NCBI GenBank assembly: GCA_964017065.1
Contig: OZ024786.1
Span: 728,888-792,887, forward strand
Direction: 5' to 3'
From: Haliclona indistincta
Taxonomy: Eukaryota; Porifera; Demospongiae; Haplosclerida; Chalinidae
Length of the DNA stretch: 64,000 bases
Both the position numbers and the translations under genes were made by a program. Below, piece after piece: positions 33,288-42,735 of the stretch. Within the stretch, counting starts at the first letter, position 1. Every line of letters starts with the position of its first letter. The notes under the pieces are model-generated. The model was not told where the DNA came from. It saw only the letters and a program-made list of their open reading frames with translations, and ran no database searches.

Positions 33288-34254
33288 CTCGCCTAGCACC
33301 TTTACGCGAGCAGTGCCGAGACCAAAACACCCACGAACAGTCATGAAATTCTCCTGGCATGTGCCTTTTGAACTTTGTTTTTAGCGTAACGGTGATATAC
33401 ATTCCGCGAGTTCTCGATCGTGATCCATTGTCAGCTTAGCGTTAGACGCCATTACTCTGATTACTGTGATTGCGCAATACGCACGTGACCAAGCGGTGGC
33501 TAGCGCACGTGACCGGCCAAGCAGGTAGAGTATCGCCGCGCCGTATGGATCAGTATCACGGAGAGCACATACCCGGCATTTGTCTGGAGTCTTCGAAGAA
33601 CGGTAAGCTCGTGTAGGATCGCCATTCTGTGCTTGCCAGATAATTATGACCGCCGTACAGGTCTACAAACAAATGTGGGCGGGGCTCGTATGCATGCGTA
33701 GGCGACTAGGCAGAGCTGATATGTACAGCATAACAATTTTAGCTACAAGTTTAAGAAAAGCCATCAACAACAGGAATACTAAACTAATGGTGGAAACAAA
33801 GCTAGACTTCTCAGTACGTGCATGATATTGAACTGCACTTCACTGAAAAAAGGACACAAACAAGTAAATTAAAAAGATTTCTATCGAAATCAAAAGGATG
33901 TAGTGATGAAGAAATCTACCACTGGTTCACAATGTAAACTAACAAGGAACATGCATGGAATGGTAACACTATTGACTTGCTAACAGACCATAGATCCCTA
34001 CATCAGTGGCTGTACATAAGATCAGTATTTTGTCACAAGCTGAATTCAATTCAAGGTGTCAGTCAACAGTAACTAGCTGAAATGGCTATAGTCAGGCCAC
34101 AGCAGCCACTGATGTAGGGATCTATGGTCTGTTAGCAAATCAATAGTGTTACCATTCCATGCATGTTCCTTGTTAGTTTACATTGTGAACCAGTGGTAGA
34201 TTTCTTCATCACTACATCCTTTTGATTTCGATAGAAATCTTTTTAATTTACTTG
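33013..34254. mobile_element. Composite repeat R1, copy 2 (uninterrupted)
   Basis: About 1.24 kb. It matches the pieces of 9433-13830 and serves as the empty-site reference for the insertions there. It includes a GGGAGGCAC/GTGCCTCCC hairpin at the start, a TTTC microsatellite at 33257-33285, and the foldback block 33870-34254. Confidence 0.7.
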
Positions 34255-34647
34255 TACTATATAAGGTATATGGAGTTTAATTGATGTTCTTTTAGTAACA
34301 ATAAATATTTCGCTATCCTACTGGAGTGATTGACAGTTACATGCCCTCTTGATTCTATACGCCCTTGATAAGGGCTATAATGCATGAAGGCAGCATGAGG
34401 GTTATGATTCATCAATTTGTAATAGTTGCCAAGTGAGCGTTCACTTGGGCTATAGTGAACACTGATCAAAACGCTCAGGATTTTATTTGAATTATTCTAT
34501 AATAATTATTTGATCATTGGGCTTATCAAATCAAGCTTTTGGTTCATGGACTTTGTTAAAATTCTCTTTACTCAAGTAAAGGAAGGCTCAACAAAAGATG
34601 TTGGCTGAGTATTTCTATAAGTTCAATTCGTACTACAGTCTAGGTTA
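34255..34647. other. No gene seen
   Basis: AT-rich sequence before the TTAA-flanked element. A short hairpin-like pair, CACTTGGGC/AAGTGAGCG, occurs near 34430. No supported feature. Confidence 0.35.
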
Positions 34648-34651
34648 TTAA

Positions 34652-35272
34652 GGTGGCACTTCACCGGAAACAGGAAGTAGTCATACTTTATGCAGCTACT
34701 CTTTCTTTTTTCTACAATAATTTTAGTTATAGAGTTCTTGTGTGTGGTGCACAGTCACCAAGTGCATGGTCTCCTCTTATTATTCCAAGTTTGAGTGCTG
34801 TTGCATAAACAGCATTAGCGGGACAGACGACGGCTGCTGGCGAGCGTTAGGTACACTATGTGCGACAGCGACACAAGACAGATGAGAATAAATACTACAG
34901 GCACACTTGCATTCTTGTGCTTCACATGCACTTGCATCATTTCCCACGAAATAAAGCCTGGTTTCTTGAATATTAGCCAGTTCTGTCACTCACGTGTCGA
35001 TATGCAGCTATTACACGGAAGATATAGCTTACTTCGTTAAAATCAATGCAAATCTCTATGGTCCGATGTCTAAGGAACTCAATTCAGCTAGCAACAGCAG
35101 CCTGCGTCAAGGAACAGCGGAGCATTGTGTACCTAAAAACTGTCCTCATTAGCCGCCATGATGGTGAGCGCGCGCCGCAAAATTTGTATTACGATTATTG
35201 GGCATAGCCAGTTGACGATTGAATAAAACGTGAATATTATTATTTACTTGCTGTTTCCGGTGAAGTGCCACC
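34652..35272. mobile_element. TTAA-flanked MITE just upstream of the MCO gene
   Basis: 621 bp. The inverted ends GGTGGCACTTCACCGGAAAC are near perfect for about 25 bp, with TTAA on both sides (34648-34651 and 35273-35276). A TTAA target is typical of piggyBac and Kolobok transposons. It ends 94 bp before the MCO start codon, so it may have replaced or supplied upstream regulatory sequence. Confidence 0.8.
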
Positions 35273-35309
35273 TTAAGAGAAGCTGATGAAACATAATCAT
35301 AATTGTGTC

Positions 35310-35317
35310 TATAAAAA
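35310..35317 (+). promoter_or_regulatory. Possible TATA box of the MCO gene
   Basis: TATAAAAA sits 50 bp before the ATG at 35367, in the short gap between the TTAA element and the gene. The bases just before the ATG (TTTTTAAATCAACAG) could instead be a splice acceptor, so a distant first exon cannot be excluded. Confidence 0.3.
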
Positions 35318-35366
35318 TTCATACTACATGTAGCATTTTTTTCAAGTTCAGTTTTTAAATCAACAG

Positions 35367-37958
35367 ATGAATACACTTGTTAGAGTATCTCTACTGCTAT
35401 CTATTGCGATACTGTCTGGACAAGCACAATTCTGCAAAAAGAAAGTCAAGGAAGACTCAAAATATACCAATTGTGACCACACCACAGCAGTGTGTGAATG
35501 CAAGGATAACAAAGTGGTCAACAACGTGTGCCGTTTTTGTATAGAAATTGAACAACAACACACCTTTACCAAGTATTTTTTAGACAATGAGGAAGATATT
35601 CCGGGATATGGAGGAGACGTTTGGAGCATTGATGACAATGGAGACTTGACGCCACTACCCCCTGAGCCTAACACCACTCCTGGTCCATGTGGATCACTAG
35701 ATAGTCCACCAGAACGTTGCACTGATGCTCACACTGCAGATGGAAAAAGTTTTAGACCGATTATTACCGTCAACAATCGATTCCCTGCGCCGACTCTTAT
35801 CGTACCTGAGAAAGTGATAGTACTAGTTGATGTGTACAACAAGCTGAGCTCAGAGTCTACCTCTATCCACTGGCATGGTATGCATCAGATGAACACACCA
35901 TGGATGGATGGAGTGGAGCACATTACACAGTGTGGAATAGCTCCATCAAGCTCATTCAGATACATATTCCGTGCTAACCCACCTGGTACCCACTGGTACC
36001 ACTCACATAGTGGAGCACAGCGAACTGACGGACTGTTTGGAGCACTTATTGTCAGAGAAGCTTCCGTTCCACCTGAACTAGAACCTGATTACTCTAACCC
36101 ACATGGAGAGCATACACTCACCTTGATTGACTGGCAAAAGGAAAATTCATTAGATTTGTTTGCTCAGATCCACGCTGGTATCAGATACTTTGATCAAGAT
36201 GGCGTGCCACCGAGACCAATACCAACACCAACATCAATACCAACACCAATATCAACACCTACTCCTGATACAGACCCTCGAGTGCCTCGTACCTGTTCTC
36301 CTGATGGAGTTGAGGTTGGTCCTGTGAGCTACTGGTCTGGTCTCATCAATGGCTTAGGAAAACACCCTGAAGTTGATTATAGAAGTTCCTTACTTTCTAC
36401 ATTTACTGTAGAGCCAAATAAAAGATATCGATTCCGGCTTATCGGTGCCCAGAGCTTGTTTGCTTATCGGTTTTCCATTGATGAGCATGAATTAGTGCTT
36501 ATTGCCACAGATGGCCACTTTGTGACACCAACACCTGTGGATTTCATCATAATTCACTCAGGAGAGAGATACGACTTTATTCTTCGCACCAAAAACATAG
36601 CGGAAGGAACTTCTCTACAAGAAGCAAATTTCATTATTCGTGCCGAGACACTGGAAACACAACAATCTTTGACTAATCGTGAAGCTTGTAATCAACAAGA
36701 TGAACTATATCCTCTCGTTTCGAATCATAGAGCTGAAGCAATCCTCCATTATAGTACTGGTAGTGACATTCCTAAAGGCATGGACTATGAGACAATAGCA
36801 GACAATTCCATAGCAAAGAGTACAGAGTGCATACAACAAAGTACAAAATGCAAGGCAATCAATTGTCCATTTGAACAATTTCCATCACGATATAATATAG
36901 ACTGTATGCATCTGCATGAGCTTAATCTGCTGAATCCAGTTACTGATGATAGTCAGTTGCCTGATTTCAATACAATGAAAACTTTTTTCTTCAACTTTGG
37001 GTTTGAAGGTGATGGTAACACTAGCGCCATTAATGGAAGGAACTTTGTCTTTCCACAAGCTCCTCTACAATTGATGCAACGAAATGACAAGATACCAAAC
37101 GGATGTAAATTATCTATAACAACTTGTGATAAAATTACTCGATTGGTTACTCCTGATTGCCGGTGCACTCATGTTCGTAACATTAACTATGGTGAAAGTT
37201 ATCGCTTTGTCTTCACAGCCACTGGAACGAATCGAAATAATAGATTTTTCTGGAATTTTGCTCATCCGATACATTTACACGGACATAGCTTCCATGTTGC
37301 TAGGGTCGGTTTTGGAAGCTACAATGACAATGGAAGATTAACAAGAGCAACAGAGGATATCTCATGCATCGGCAATGGTGATGGTACAAGATGTACTGAT
37401 CCAGTGTGGTCTATTGGAAGAGTTAATACGGATAGATCAAATCTCAAACAAGCTCCTCTTAAAGACACTATTCTTATTCCAGCTGGAGGCTATGCTGTCG
37501 TATATTTCAAGGCTAACAATCCTGGCTACTGGTTCCTACACTGCCATATTGAGGTCCATCAACTAGAGGGAATGGCTGTTGTTATCAATGAAGCTAAGGA
37601 TAGGCACAATTTACCACCATCAAATATGCCACAATGTGGCGCATTCACTTGGCAGCTAGATGACTTTATACAGAAAGAATCAAACCCATCTTCATCTCGA
37701 CCAATAACAAGAGAAGAGCAGTTTAAAATTGCCACGTTTACCCTTGTTGGTGTATGTATCGTTTGTTGTGCTATTTGTTATTGTACTGGTTGTGCTGCTG
37801 GTTTTTGTTGTTATTATGAATTCAAAGGTAGAGAAGATTTGCTCAGTTTAATAAAGGCTGAGCAGGAACTAAGTGCACTTAGAGCTAAAGATGATAAAGA
37901 TGATAAAGAAGCTAAAGAAGATGAAAAAAAAATCGAAGTGCTCGAACAAAGTATTTGA
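35367..37958 (+). CDS. Membrane-anchored multicopper oxidase (laccase / ascorbate-oxidase type)
   Basis: 863 residues in one exon. A signal peptide (MNTLVRVSLLLSIAILSGQA) leads to a Cys-rich N-terminal segment, then cupredoxin domains. All four copper motifs are present: HWHG (168-171), HWYHSHS (209-215), HPIHLHGH (633-640) and HCHIEVHQLEGM (725-736). The residue ten after the type-1 Cys is Met, as in low-potential oxidases such as ascorbate oxidase. A Pro/Thr repeat (about 277-300) interrupts the second domain. A Cys-rich transmembrane helix (788-817) and a charged 46-residue cytosolic tail follow, so the oxidase faces outward or into a secretory compartment. The likely reaction is oxidation of phenols, ascorbate or metal ions with reduction of O2 to water; the substrate cannot be told from sequence. 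Decayed relatives lie at 8050-14340 and 51160-52000. Confidence 0.9.
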   Translation: MNTLVRVSLLLSIAILSGQAQFCKKKVKEDSKYTNCDHTTAVCECKDNKVVNNVCRFCIEIEQQHTFTKYFLDNEEDIPGYGGDVWSIDDNGDLTPLPPEPNTTPGPCGSLDSPPERCTDAHTADGKSFRPIITVNNRFPAPTLIVPEKVIVLVDVYNKLSSESTSIHWHGMHQMNTPWMDGVEHITQCGIAPSSSFRYIFRANPPGTHWYHSHSGAQRTDGLFGALIVREASVPPELEPDYSNPHGEHTLTLIDWQKENSLDLFAQIHAGIRYFDQDGVPPRPIPTPTSIPTPISTPTPDTDPRVPRTCSPDGVEVGPVSYWSGLINGLGKHPEVDYRSSLLSTFTVEPNKRYRFRLIGAQSLFAYRFSIDEHELVLIATDGHFVTPTPVDFIIIHSGERYDFILRTKNIAEGTSLQEANFIIRAETLETQQSLTNREACNQQDELYPLVSNHRAEAILHYSTGSDIPKGMDYETIADNSIAKSTECIQQSTKCKAINCPFEQFPSRYNIDCMHLHELNLLNPVTDDSQLPDFNTMKTFFFNFGFEGDGNTSAINGRNFVFPQAPLQLMQRNDKIPNGCKLSITTCDKITRLVTPDCRCTHVRNINYGESYRFVFTATGTNRNNRFFWNFAHPIHLHGHSFHVARVGFGSYNDNGRLTRATEDISCIGNGDGTRCTDPVWSIGRVNTDRSNLKQAPLKDTILIPAGGYAVVYFKANNPGYWFLHCHIEVHQLEGMAVVINEAKDRHNLPPSNMPQCGAFTWQLDDFIQKESNPSSSRPITREEQFKIATFTLVGVCIVCCAICYCTGCAAGFCCYYEFKGREDLLSLIKAEQELSALRAKDDKDDKEAKEDEKKIEVLEQSI

Positions 37959-38844
37959 GTAAACAATCTTTTACATGCTACTTTCGATGTTATAGTAGAG
38001 TGCAGTTAGATTTGCTGTATCTGAACATGTACCCTTAATTAACCCTTATCAACCTTACAATGCTGTGATTGTTGTCCCAATTACAAATTATTTTATATAT
38101 TTCAGCAATAGCTATAATATGTTACATGGTCATTAGACTGACCAGCACACAAGCAAAATGACGTTTACACAATCAAAAATTCATAACGTGACGTATAATC
38201 TAATGACGCATCTTTCTTTCCTGCGTTCATGAATAGCTTGTAGATCTGTAGATTACTGTCAACTTACTGGAGATGTACTATCTCAGAGGCTGGCGGAAAC
38301 TGTGACTATAAATGAGTCTCTCGTCATCGTCTCATGCATGTGTTGGCAGACAATTAAATTTTGGGTGAATCTTGATGAAAACGAAGCGCTTAGCGATTGA
38401 CAAGAAGCAAGCAGCTTACAATAATGCATTGCTAGCCATGCAGAGTAACTTAGAATCAATCGATGTTATTATTATTAGCGGGTACTAATTTTAGTGAATA
38501 TAGTGTTGACATAATAATTGCTAAAAAATAGTTCACATGAAATTGTATTACATGGTTTAGAAATTTTAAAGAAAAATCATTAAATTTTGTACCCGCCAAT
38601 AGAGAGGTTTAGATTCACATTAACGGCTAACGGCAAAAACCTGTGACATCGATATAAGCTTACGGACAAACACGTGAATATACTGACAAGAACGGAAGTG
38701 TAATGGGTTATCTTTTACTTTCCATACCCCCCTCGAATATGCGTGGGTTAATTAATTGACACCTCGACGTGTTAAATATTAGTTACGCGTGTGGTGACGT
38801 CTGTACGTGGGCGGGCACATGGCAAATTCAATAATGCGCATTGA
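37959..38844. other. No gene seen
   Basis: AT-rich 3' flank of the MCO gene and sequence before the inverted-repeat element. I see no ORF with recognisable motifs. Confidence 0.4.
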
Positions 38845-39283
38845 TGTTTCGTGCGTGGGCGTAATTAGAGGTGTGGCTTCCGGTCAGCCGCCATGTTGGT
38901 TGGATTACAGCGGCTGTTCTACGTCATATCCTACTAGTTTAGTACGAGGCAACGTCACACAGTACAGCGAGAATGACGAGCGCGAGCTGGAGCTAGTATC
39001 TGCAGCAACTTAGTATTAAACGTAGCTAAGTGCAGATATAAACAAAAAGTGCTGCAAGCTGGTTTACAGGCAGGACCCCTACTGCATCTGTGACCGCTGG
39101 GAAAAGAGTCCAGTGTTGCTACCAGCCATAGCACGAAGCGGTGTGATGGTTTATATTATGGTAGCTAAACCAAGCCCAGGAAGACCAAGACTAGTTGGAT
39201 ATGACGTAGAACAGCCGCTCTTGCCAACCAACATGGCGGCTGACCGGAAGCCACACCTCTAATTACGCCCACGCACGAAACAT
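38845..39283. mobile_element. Inverted-repeat MITE with arms of about 100 bp
   Basis: Left arm 38845-38945 and right arm 39180-39283. The text GATGTTTCGTGCGTGGGCGT, then GGTGTGGCTTCCGGTCAGCC and CTGTTCTACGTCATATCC appears in both, inverted. The loop is about 235 bp. No coding content and no clear target duplication. Confidence 0.7.
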
Positions 39284-39397
39284 CTCTTCCACAATTTACT
39301 GCCAGTGCTAGCCCGTCCACGCACAGACTTGCTGCAACACACGCGCAACTAATATTTAAGAGTCCCGTTAAGGTGGCGGTGCACTTAGTTAACACTA

Positions 39398-40005
39398 AAA
39401 AGAAAAAAGGACACAAACAAGAAATTATAAGGATTTCTATCGAAATCAAAAGGATGTAGTGATGAAGAAATCTACCACTGGTTCACAATGTAAACCAACA
39501 AGGAACAAGCATAGAATGGTAACACGATTGACTTGCTAACAGACCATAGATCCCTACATCAGTGGCTGCTGTGGCCAGACTATAGCTAGTAAAGCTATTT
39601 ACTGTTGACTGACACTTTGAATAGAATTCAGCTTGTGACAAAATATTGATCTTATGTACAGCCACTGATGTAGGGATCTATGGTCTGTTAGCAAGTCAAT
39701 CGTGTTACCATTTTATGCTTGTTCCTTGTTGGTTTACATTGTGAACCAGTGGTAGATTTCTTCATCACTACATCCTTTTGATTTCGATAGAAATCTTTTT
39801 AATTTCTTGTTTGTGTCCTTCTTTCTTTTTAGTGAAGTGCAGTTCAATATCATGCATGTACGGAGAAGTCTTTGTTTCCACCATTAGTTTAGTATTCCTG
39901 TTGTTGATGGCTTTTCTTAAACTTGTAGCTAAAATTGTTAAGCTGTACGTATCAGGTCTGCCTATTCGCCTACGCATGCATGCAGTGCATACGAGCCCAG
40001 GGGCG
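39398..40005. repeat. R1 fragment in reverse orientation
   Basis: 39398-39830 is the foldback block and 39830-40005 is the reverse complement of 13246-13430 (shared AGTTTAGTATTCCTG, TACGTATCAGGTCTG). The foldback arms here are especially complete. Confidence 0.7.
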
Positions 40006-40253
40006 TAACTACCATAGAGGCAGGGGAGGCACTTGCCTCCTCGATTTTAGGCAGGTGCTAAGTAAACAAACCTTTCAAAACAGGCGCACGGTCTCAGTAG
40101 AGTCCTACTGTTGATTTCAGCTCCCTTCGAATTTGCGTGACCATGAGCGTTCGTGCATGCGTGGACGTGGCGCGAATCACACAATGTGTTTCAATTAGAT
40201 CACGCACGCACGGCAGTCACTCACGCACGCTCAAAATCAACAGTAGCAGAAGC
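39998..40253. repeat. Possible hAT-type element end and short inverted repeat
   Basis: CAGGGGCGTAACTACC at 39998 looks like a hAT left end (compare CAGTGGCGTAACTG at 18814), but no matching right end was found. An inverted pair CTACTGTTGATTT / AAATCAACAGTAG lies at about 40106 and 40230. Confidence 0.35.
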
Positions 40254-40423
40254 TAGCCTCGCCTCCAGGCCACTCCCCCAAAGCTGAGAGATGGCCTGGT
40301 ACAGACTGTCTGCGCATGCTCCAAAATTACACAAAAACTGGTATATTTAGTAAAACACCGTGTACGTTCCGTGAATTTGTTCGCGCACGTTTAGATATAC
40401 GTCCGTTCCAATTTACATCAACA

Positions 40424-40509
40424 ATGACTAGCGCTACTGTTACTGCTACCGATACATTCAATGACGCTGTAAAATATGCTCTTGAGAGAGTTGGCAAAGC
40501 TGGAATGGT
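40424..40509 (+). pseudogene. RecQ-like helicase N-terminal fragment in element no. 5
   Basis: From ATG 40424 it reads MTSATVTATDTFNDAVKYAL, then ERVGKAGMVL. This resembles the opening helix of RecQ-like proteins (F-x-x-A-V ... L-E-x-x-G ... M-V-L-K). It is cut at 40510 by a small hairpin insertion, so no catalytic motif remains. The assignment rests on position and short similarity. Confidence 0.4.
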
Positions 40510-40587
40510 GCTGCTCGTACGCGATATTACAGCAACGCAGGCTGTGCTGTCTGGCACCACATAGCTGTAATATCGCGTACGAGCAGC
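40510..40587. repeat. Hairpin with perfect 24-bp arms
   Basis: GCTGCTCGTACGCGATATTA(CAGC) at 40510-40533 and its exact inverse at 40564-40587, with a 30-base loop. It lies inside the RecQ-like frame, so it is probably a small insertion. Confidence 0.8.
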
Positions 40588-40837
40588 GCTCGGCGAAAAC
40601 ATCGCATGGATTCCTGCACAGATGGCAGATGAGCATGCTCGAGCATGCTCAACCTCGTCGGAGTAACCGCATCCCTGCCCCTAGACAGCACTTCGCTCCT
40701 CTCATCGGACAATGACTTTTAGATAGGGAGATGTGGTGTTAGGTTACATTAATAAGTGCTAACTAATGCATTTTATACTACAGCTCAATGTAATTCTAGA
40801 ATCTGATTGGTCAGTTGGAGGAAAATAAATCTCGTAT

Positions 40838-40890
40838 TATCCGCGGGAACTCGTATTAATCCGCGGGAACTCATATTAATCCGCGGGAAT
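40838..40890 (+). repeat. Three direct repeats of a CCGCGGGAA word
   Basis: TATTATCCGCGGGAACTCG, TATTAATCCGCGGGAACTCA and TATTAATCCGCGGGAATAA stand in a row just past the 3' end of the recombinase gene. They may be binding sites at the element end. Confidence 0.55.
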
Positions 40891-40981
40891 AAAGAATACA
40901 ATAGAAGGCGTGCACGGGCATGCATGATTTGCTATTAGCTAGCTATACATGTAGCTGTCTCCTGTACTATGCATATGGCGT

Positions 40982-42379
40982 TCAGAGTTTACAGTTGAAG
41001 TTGATAGTGATGTTCGAACAGTTTTGGATGGTTACACCGGGAGCCTCGCCGATCATCTGGCTACTATAGCCCACCGATTGAGATGTGACTGCTGGTACTG
41101 GCGTTGGCTGCGTTGCTGTCTGTGCAGTGGGTCTCTTAGCAGCAGGCACCATTGCCAAGATGTCAGACAGGGCCTCCTGCTGATCGGCGCTGGTTCTTTT
41201 GTAGCTGCGCACCCCATCCAGACTCCTGTGTCCTGTCCGCTCCATTATGAGCTGCTCGTCGACTCCATGGCGATAGAGACGCGTGGCTGCAGTGACGCGC
41301 AGGGAGTGATTTGTTTTGTACCCAGGAATGCCTGCTTGGCGACACATATCTCTAACCATGTTGTCCAGAGTGTGGTAGCCTAGTGGCTTGATAGAGAACC
41401 AGCAGTTTGGCTTGGGCTTCTGCAATGGCTGTAAGTAGAACGTTCCTTTTGGGCAGTTTTCGGGGCAAAGCTGTTGATATTTCCTGAAAACGCTAACTGC
41501 ACATCTCGCAGGATTCCCTGGGTTGTCGTGCTGAATGACTGTTTTAGGGTTGATCTTCCTTCCCTTTAAACCTCCTGGGTTATTCTTGGAAATATCTTCC
41601 ACGTATTGAAGAAAAGGTCGTTGGCCAGGTCTTTCGACGATAGTGATTTGGCATTTACTGGCACGGTGGCGAAGCTGCCTGTGTTCATTACCACTTCGCA
41701 AAGCGAAATAGATTCCATTGTGGAAAAACACGGTATTTAGCAGTGCCTGGGGAGTGTGGTCTCCAAGAATGCCTTTCTCCCACAGCAACTCTTCCTCTTC
41801 TTCGGTTAATGGCTCTGCCTTTCGAGTCTTAGAGCCCAAGCCAGCAGCTTTTAGGTGTTTCATTTCCGAGTCCAACACGGTCCTGAACTCCTGAAAAGCA
41901 GGATCTTGGAAGAGGTCTAATTGTCGGCCGCTCTGTCTTAGGAAGCGCATTATTCCGCTAACTATGTGGTGTAAGGTAGCGGGAGGGTAGTGCTGTCCGT
42001 TCTCTTTGCGCACCTCCAGTATGAAACGGCAAAGCCAATGCTGCAGTTGGTCATTGTTGAGCGCCGTGATAGTTGGTATAGCAGCTTCAGTGGAACAGGA
42101 AGGTCGTTGGCTGCTCCACAAATCCCACAGCTTCATGCACCACTTTGTATCATTCCTGGTACTTTTTGGAACTGCTGCCTCTTCAGCTTGTTGCACGTCA
42201 TTGCTCGTTACAGGAGCTGCAAAACGTCGCTTGTTAGTAGGCGGAGCTGTTGTGGGCGGAGGAGAATCTTGAAAAAAAGCAGCAATGACGTCCTCAGGAA
42301 AGTCGCTTTCATCAGTAGGCCAGTCGCTTTCAGCCCAACCTGGAGGAGCTAGCCTAAAGTTGTGAGCCATTTCTTGCAA
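40982..42379 (-). CDS. Crypton-like tyrosine recombinase (DUF3504-type), intact
   Basis: 465 residues in one frame. The catalytic set of the phage-integrase fold is complete: Arg228 (ALRSGNEH), His358-Ser-Leu-Arg361, His384 (GHRS) and the nucleophile Tyr393 (VRSYKR). The N-terminal third is a low-complexity acidic/Pro/Thr region and then a core-binding domain. The C-terminus ends in a short Asn/Ile-rich motif (GVTIQNCSNITINFNCKL). Cryptons are DNA transposons that move with this single enzyme through circular intermediates and lack long terminal repeats. The start at 42379 or 42370 (MAHNF) cannot be decided. A TATTTATA on the minus strand near 42428 could be its TATA box. Integrity suggests recent activity or domestication. 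Confidence 0.8.
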   Translation of the reverse strand: MQEMAHNFRLAPPGWAESDWPTDESDFPEDVIAAFFQDSPPPTTAPPTNKRRFAAPVTSNDVQQAEEAAVPKSTRNDTKWCMKLWDLWSSQRPSCSTEAAIPTITALNNDQLQHWLCRFILEVRKENGQHYPPATLHHIVSGIMRFLRQSGRQLDLFQDPAFQEFRTVLDSEMKHLKAAGLGSKTRKAEPLTEEEEELLWEKGILGDHTPQALLNTVFFHNGIYFALRSGNEHRQLRHRASKCQITIVERPGQRPFLQYVEDISKNNPGGLKGRKINPKTVIQHDNPGNPARCAVSVFRKYQQLCPENCPKGTFYLQPLQKPKPNCWFSIKPLGYHTLDNMVRDMCRQAGIPGYKTNHSLRVTAATRLYRHGVDEQLIMERTGHRSLDGVRSYKRTSADQQEALSDILAMVPAAKRPTAQTATQPTPVPAVTSQSVGYSSQMIGEAPGVTIQNCSNITINFNCKL

Positions 42380-42436
42380 CTGTGCGTCGTATGTAATGCG
42401 TCTTTTTGTTGTTGCTGTAGTATGTAGTATAAATAC

Positions 42437-42580
42437 CTTAGACGACGAATCATCGTCAACTACGGAATTTAGAGCGCCTTGGCAACCTAAATAGACGCAC
42501 TCGCGCTTCGCGCTCGGCGTCTATACATAGGTTCCCGCGGCACTCTAAATCCCGTAGTTGCCTCGATCCGTCGTCTAACC
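42437..42580. repeat. Palindrome upstream of the recombinase
   Basis: About 140 bp. The left arm TTAGACGACGAATCATCGTC, then CAACTACGG and TTTAGAGCGCC, is mirrored by GGCACTCTAAATCCCGTAG and CGTCGTCTAACC on the right. The centre is CGCGCTTCGCGCTCGGCG. It may regulate or bound the Crypton-like element. Confidence 0.65.
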
Positions 42581-42735
42581 TATATATAGTCCCACTATTA
42601 CTAACTCACTGAGTGAATGTAAAAGGACCAGTGTCTTACTCATTTGTATGATTCGATTTTATTCTATTCTATTCTTCTATTGCTGCCTTTCTAATAAAGT
42701 CTTTCTAACAATCGAACCCCCGAACGCTACACAGC
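42581..42735. other. Junction before TM copy 3
   Basis: It contains TATATATAG, a TTCTATTC-type pyrimidine tract and AATAAAG (about 42691), then a sharp start of TM homology at about 42736. It looks like the 3' end of a transcribed repeat joined to the TM gene, but I cannot name it. Confidence 0.35.

Larger units (their letters stand above)
40254..40740. mobile_element. RecQ-type element no. 5 (left part only)
   Basis: It starts TAGCCTCGCCTCCAGGCC and continues GGCCTGGTACAGACTG, then CTGCGCATGC, close to the left end of element no. 3. A RecQ-like start lies 170 bp in, on the plus strand. The right terminal repeat was not found, so the element is truncated or its end has diverged; the 40740 limit is approximate. 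Confidence 0.5.

Noticed and set aside
42581..42735. Solo LTR before TM copy 3
   Set aside because: AATAAAG and a following CGAACCCCCGAACG looked LTR-like, but I found no TG..CA pair, second copy or target duplication.
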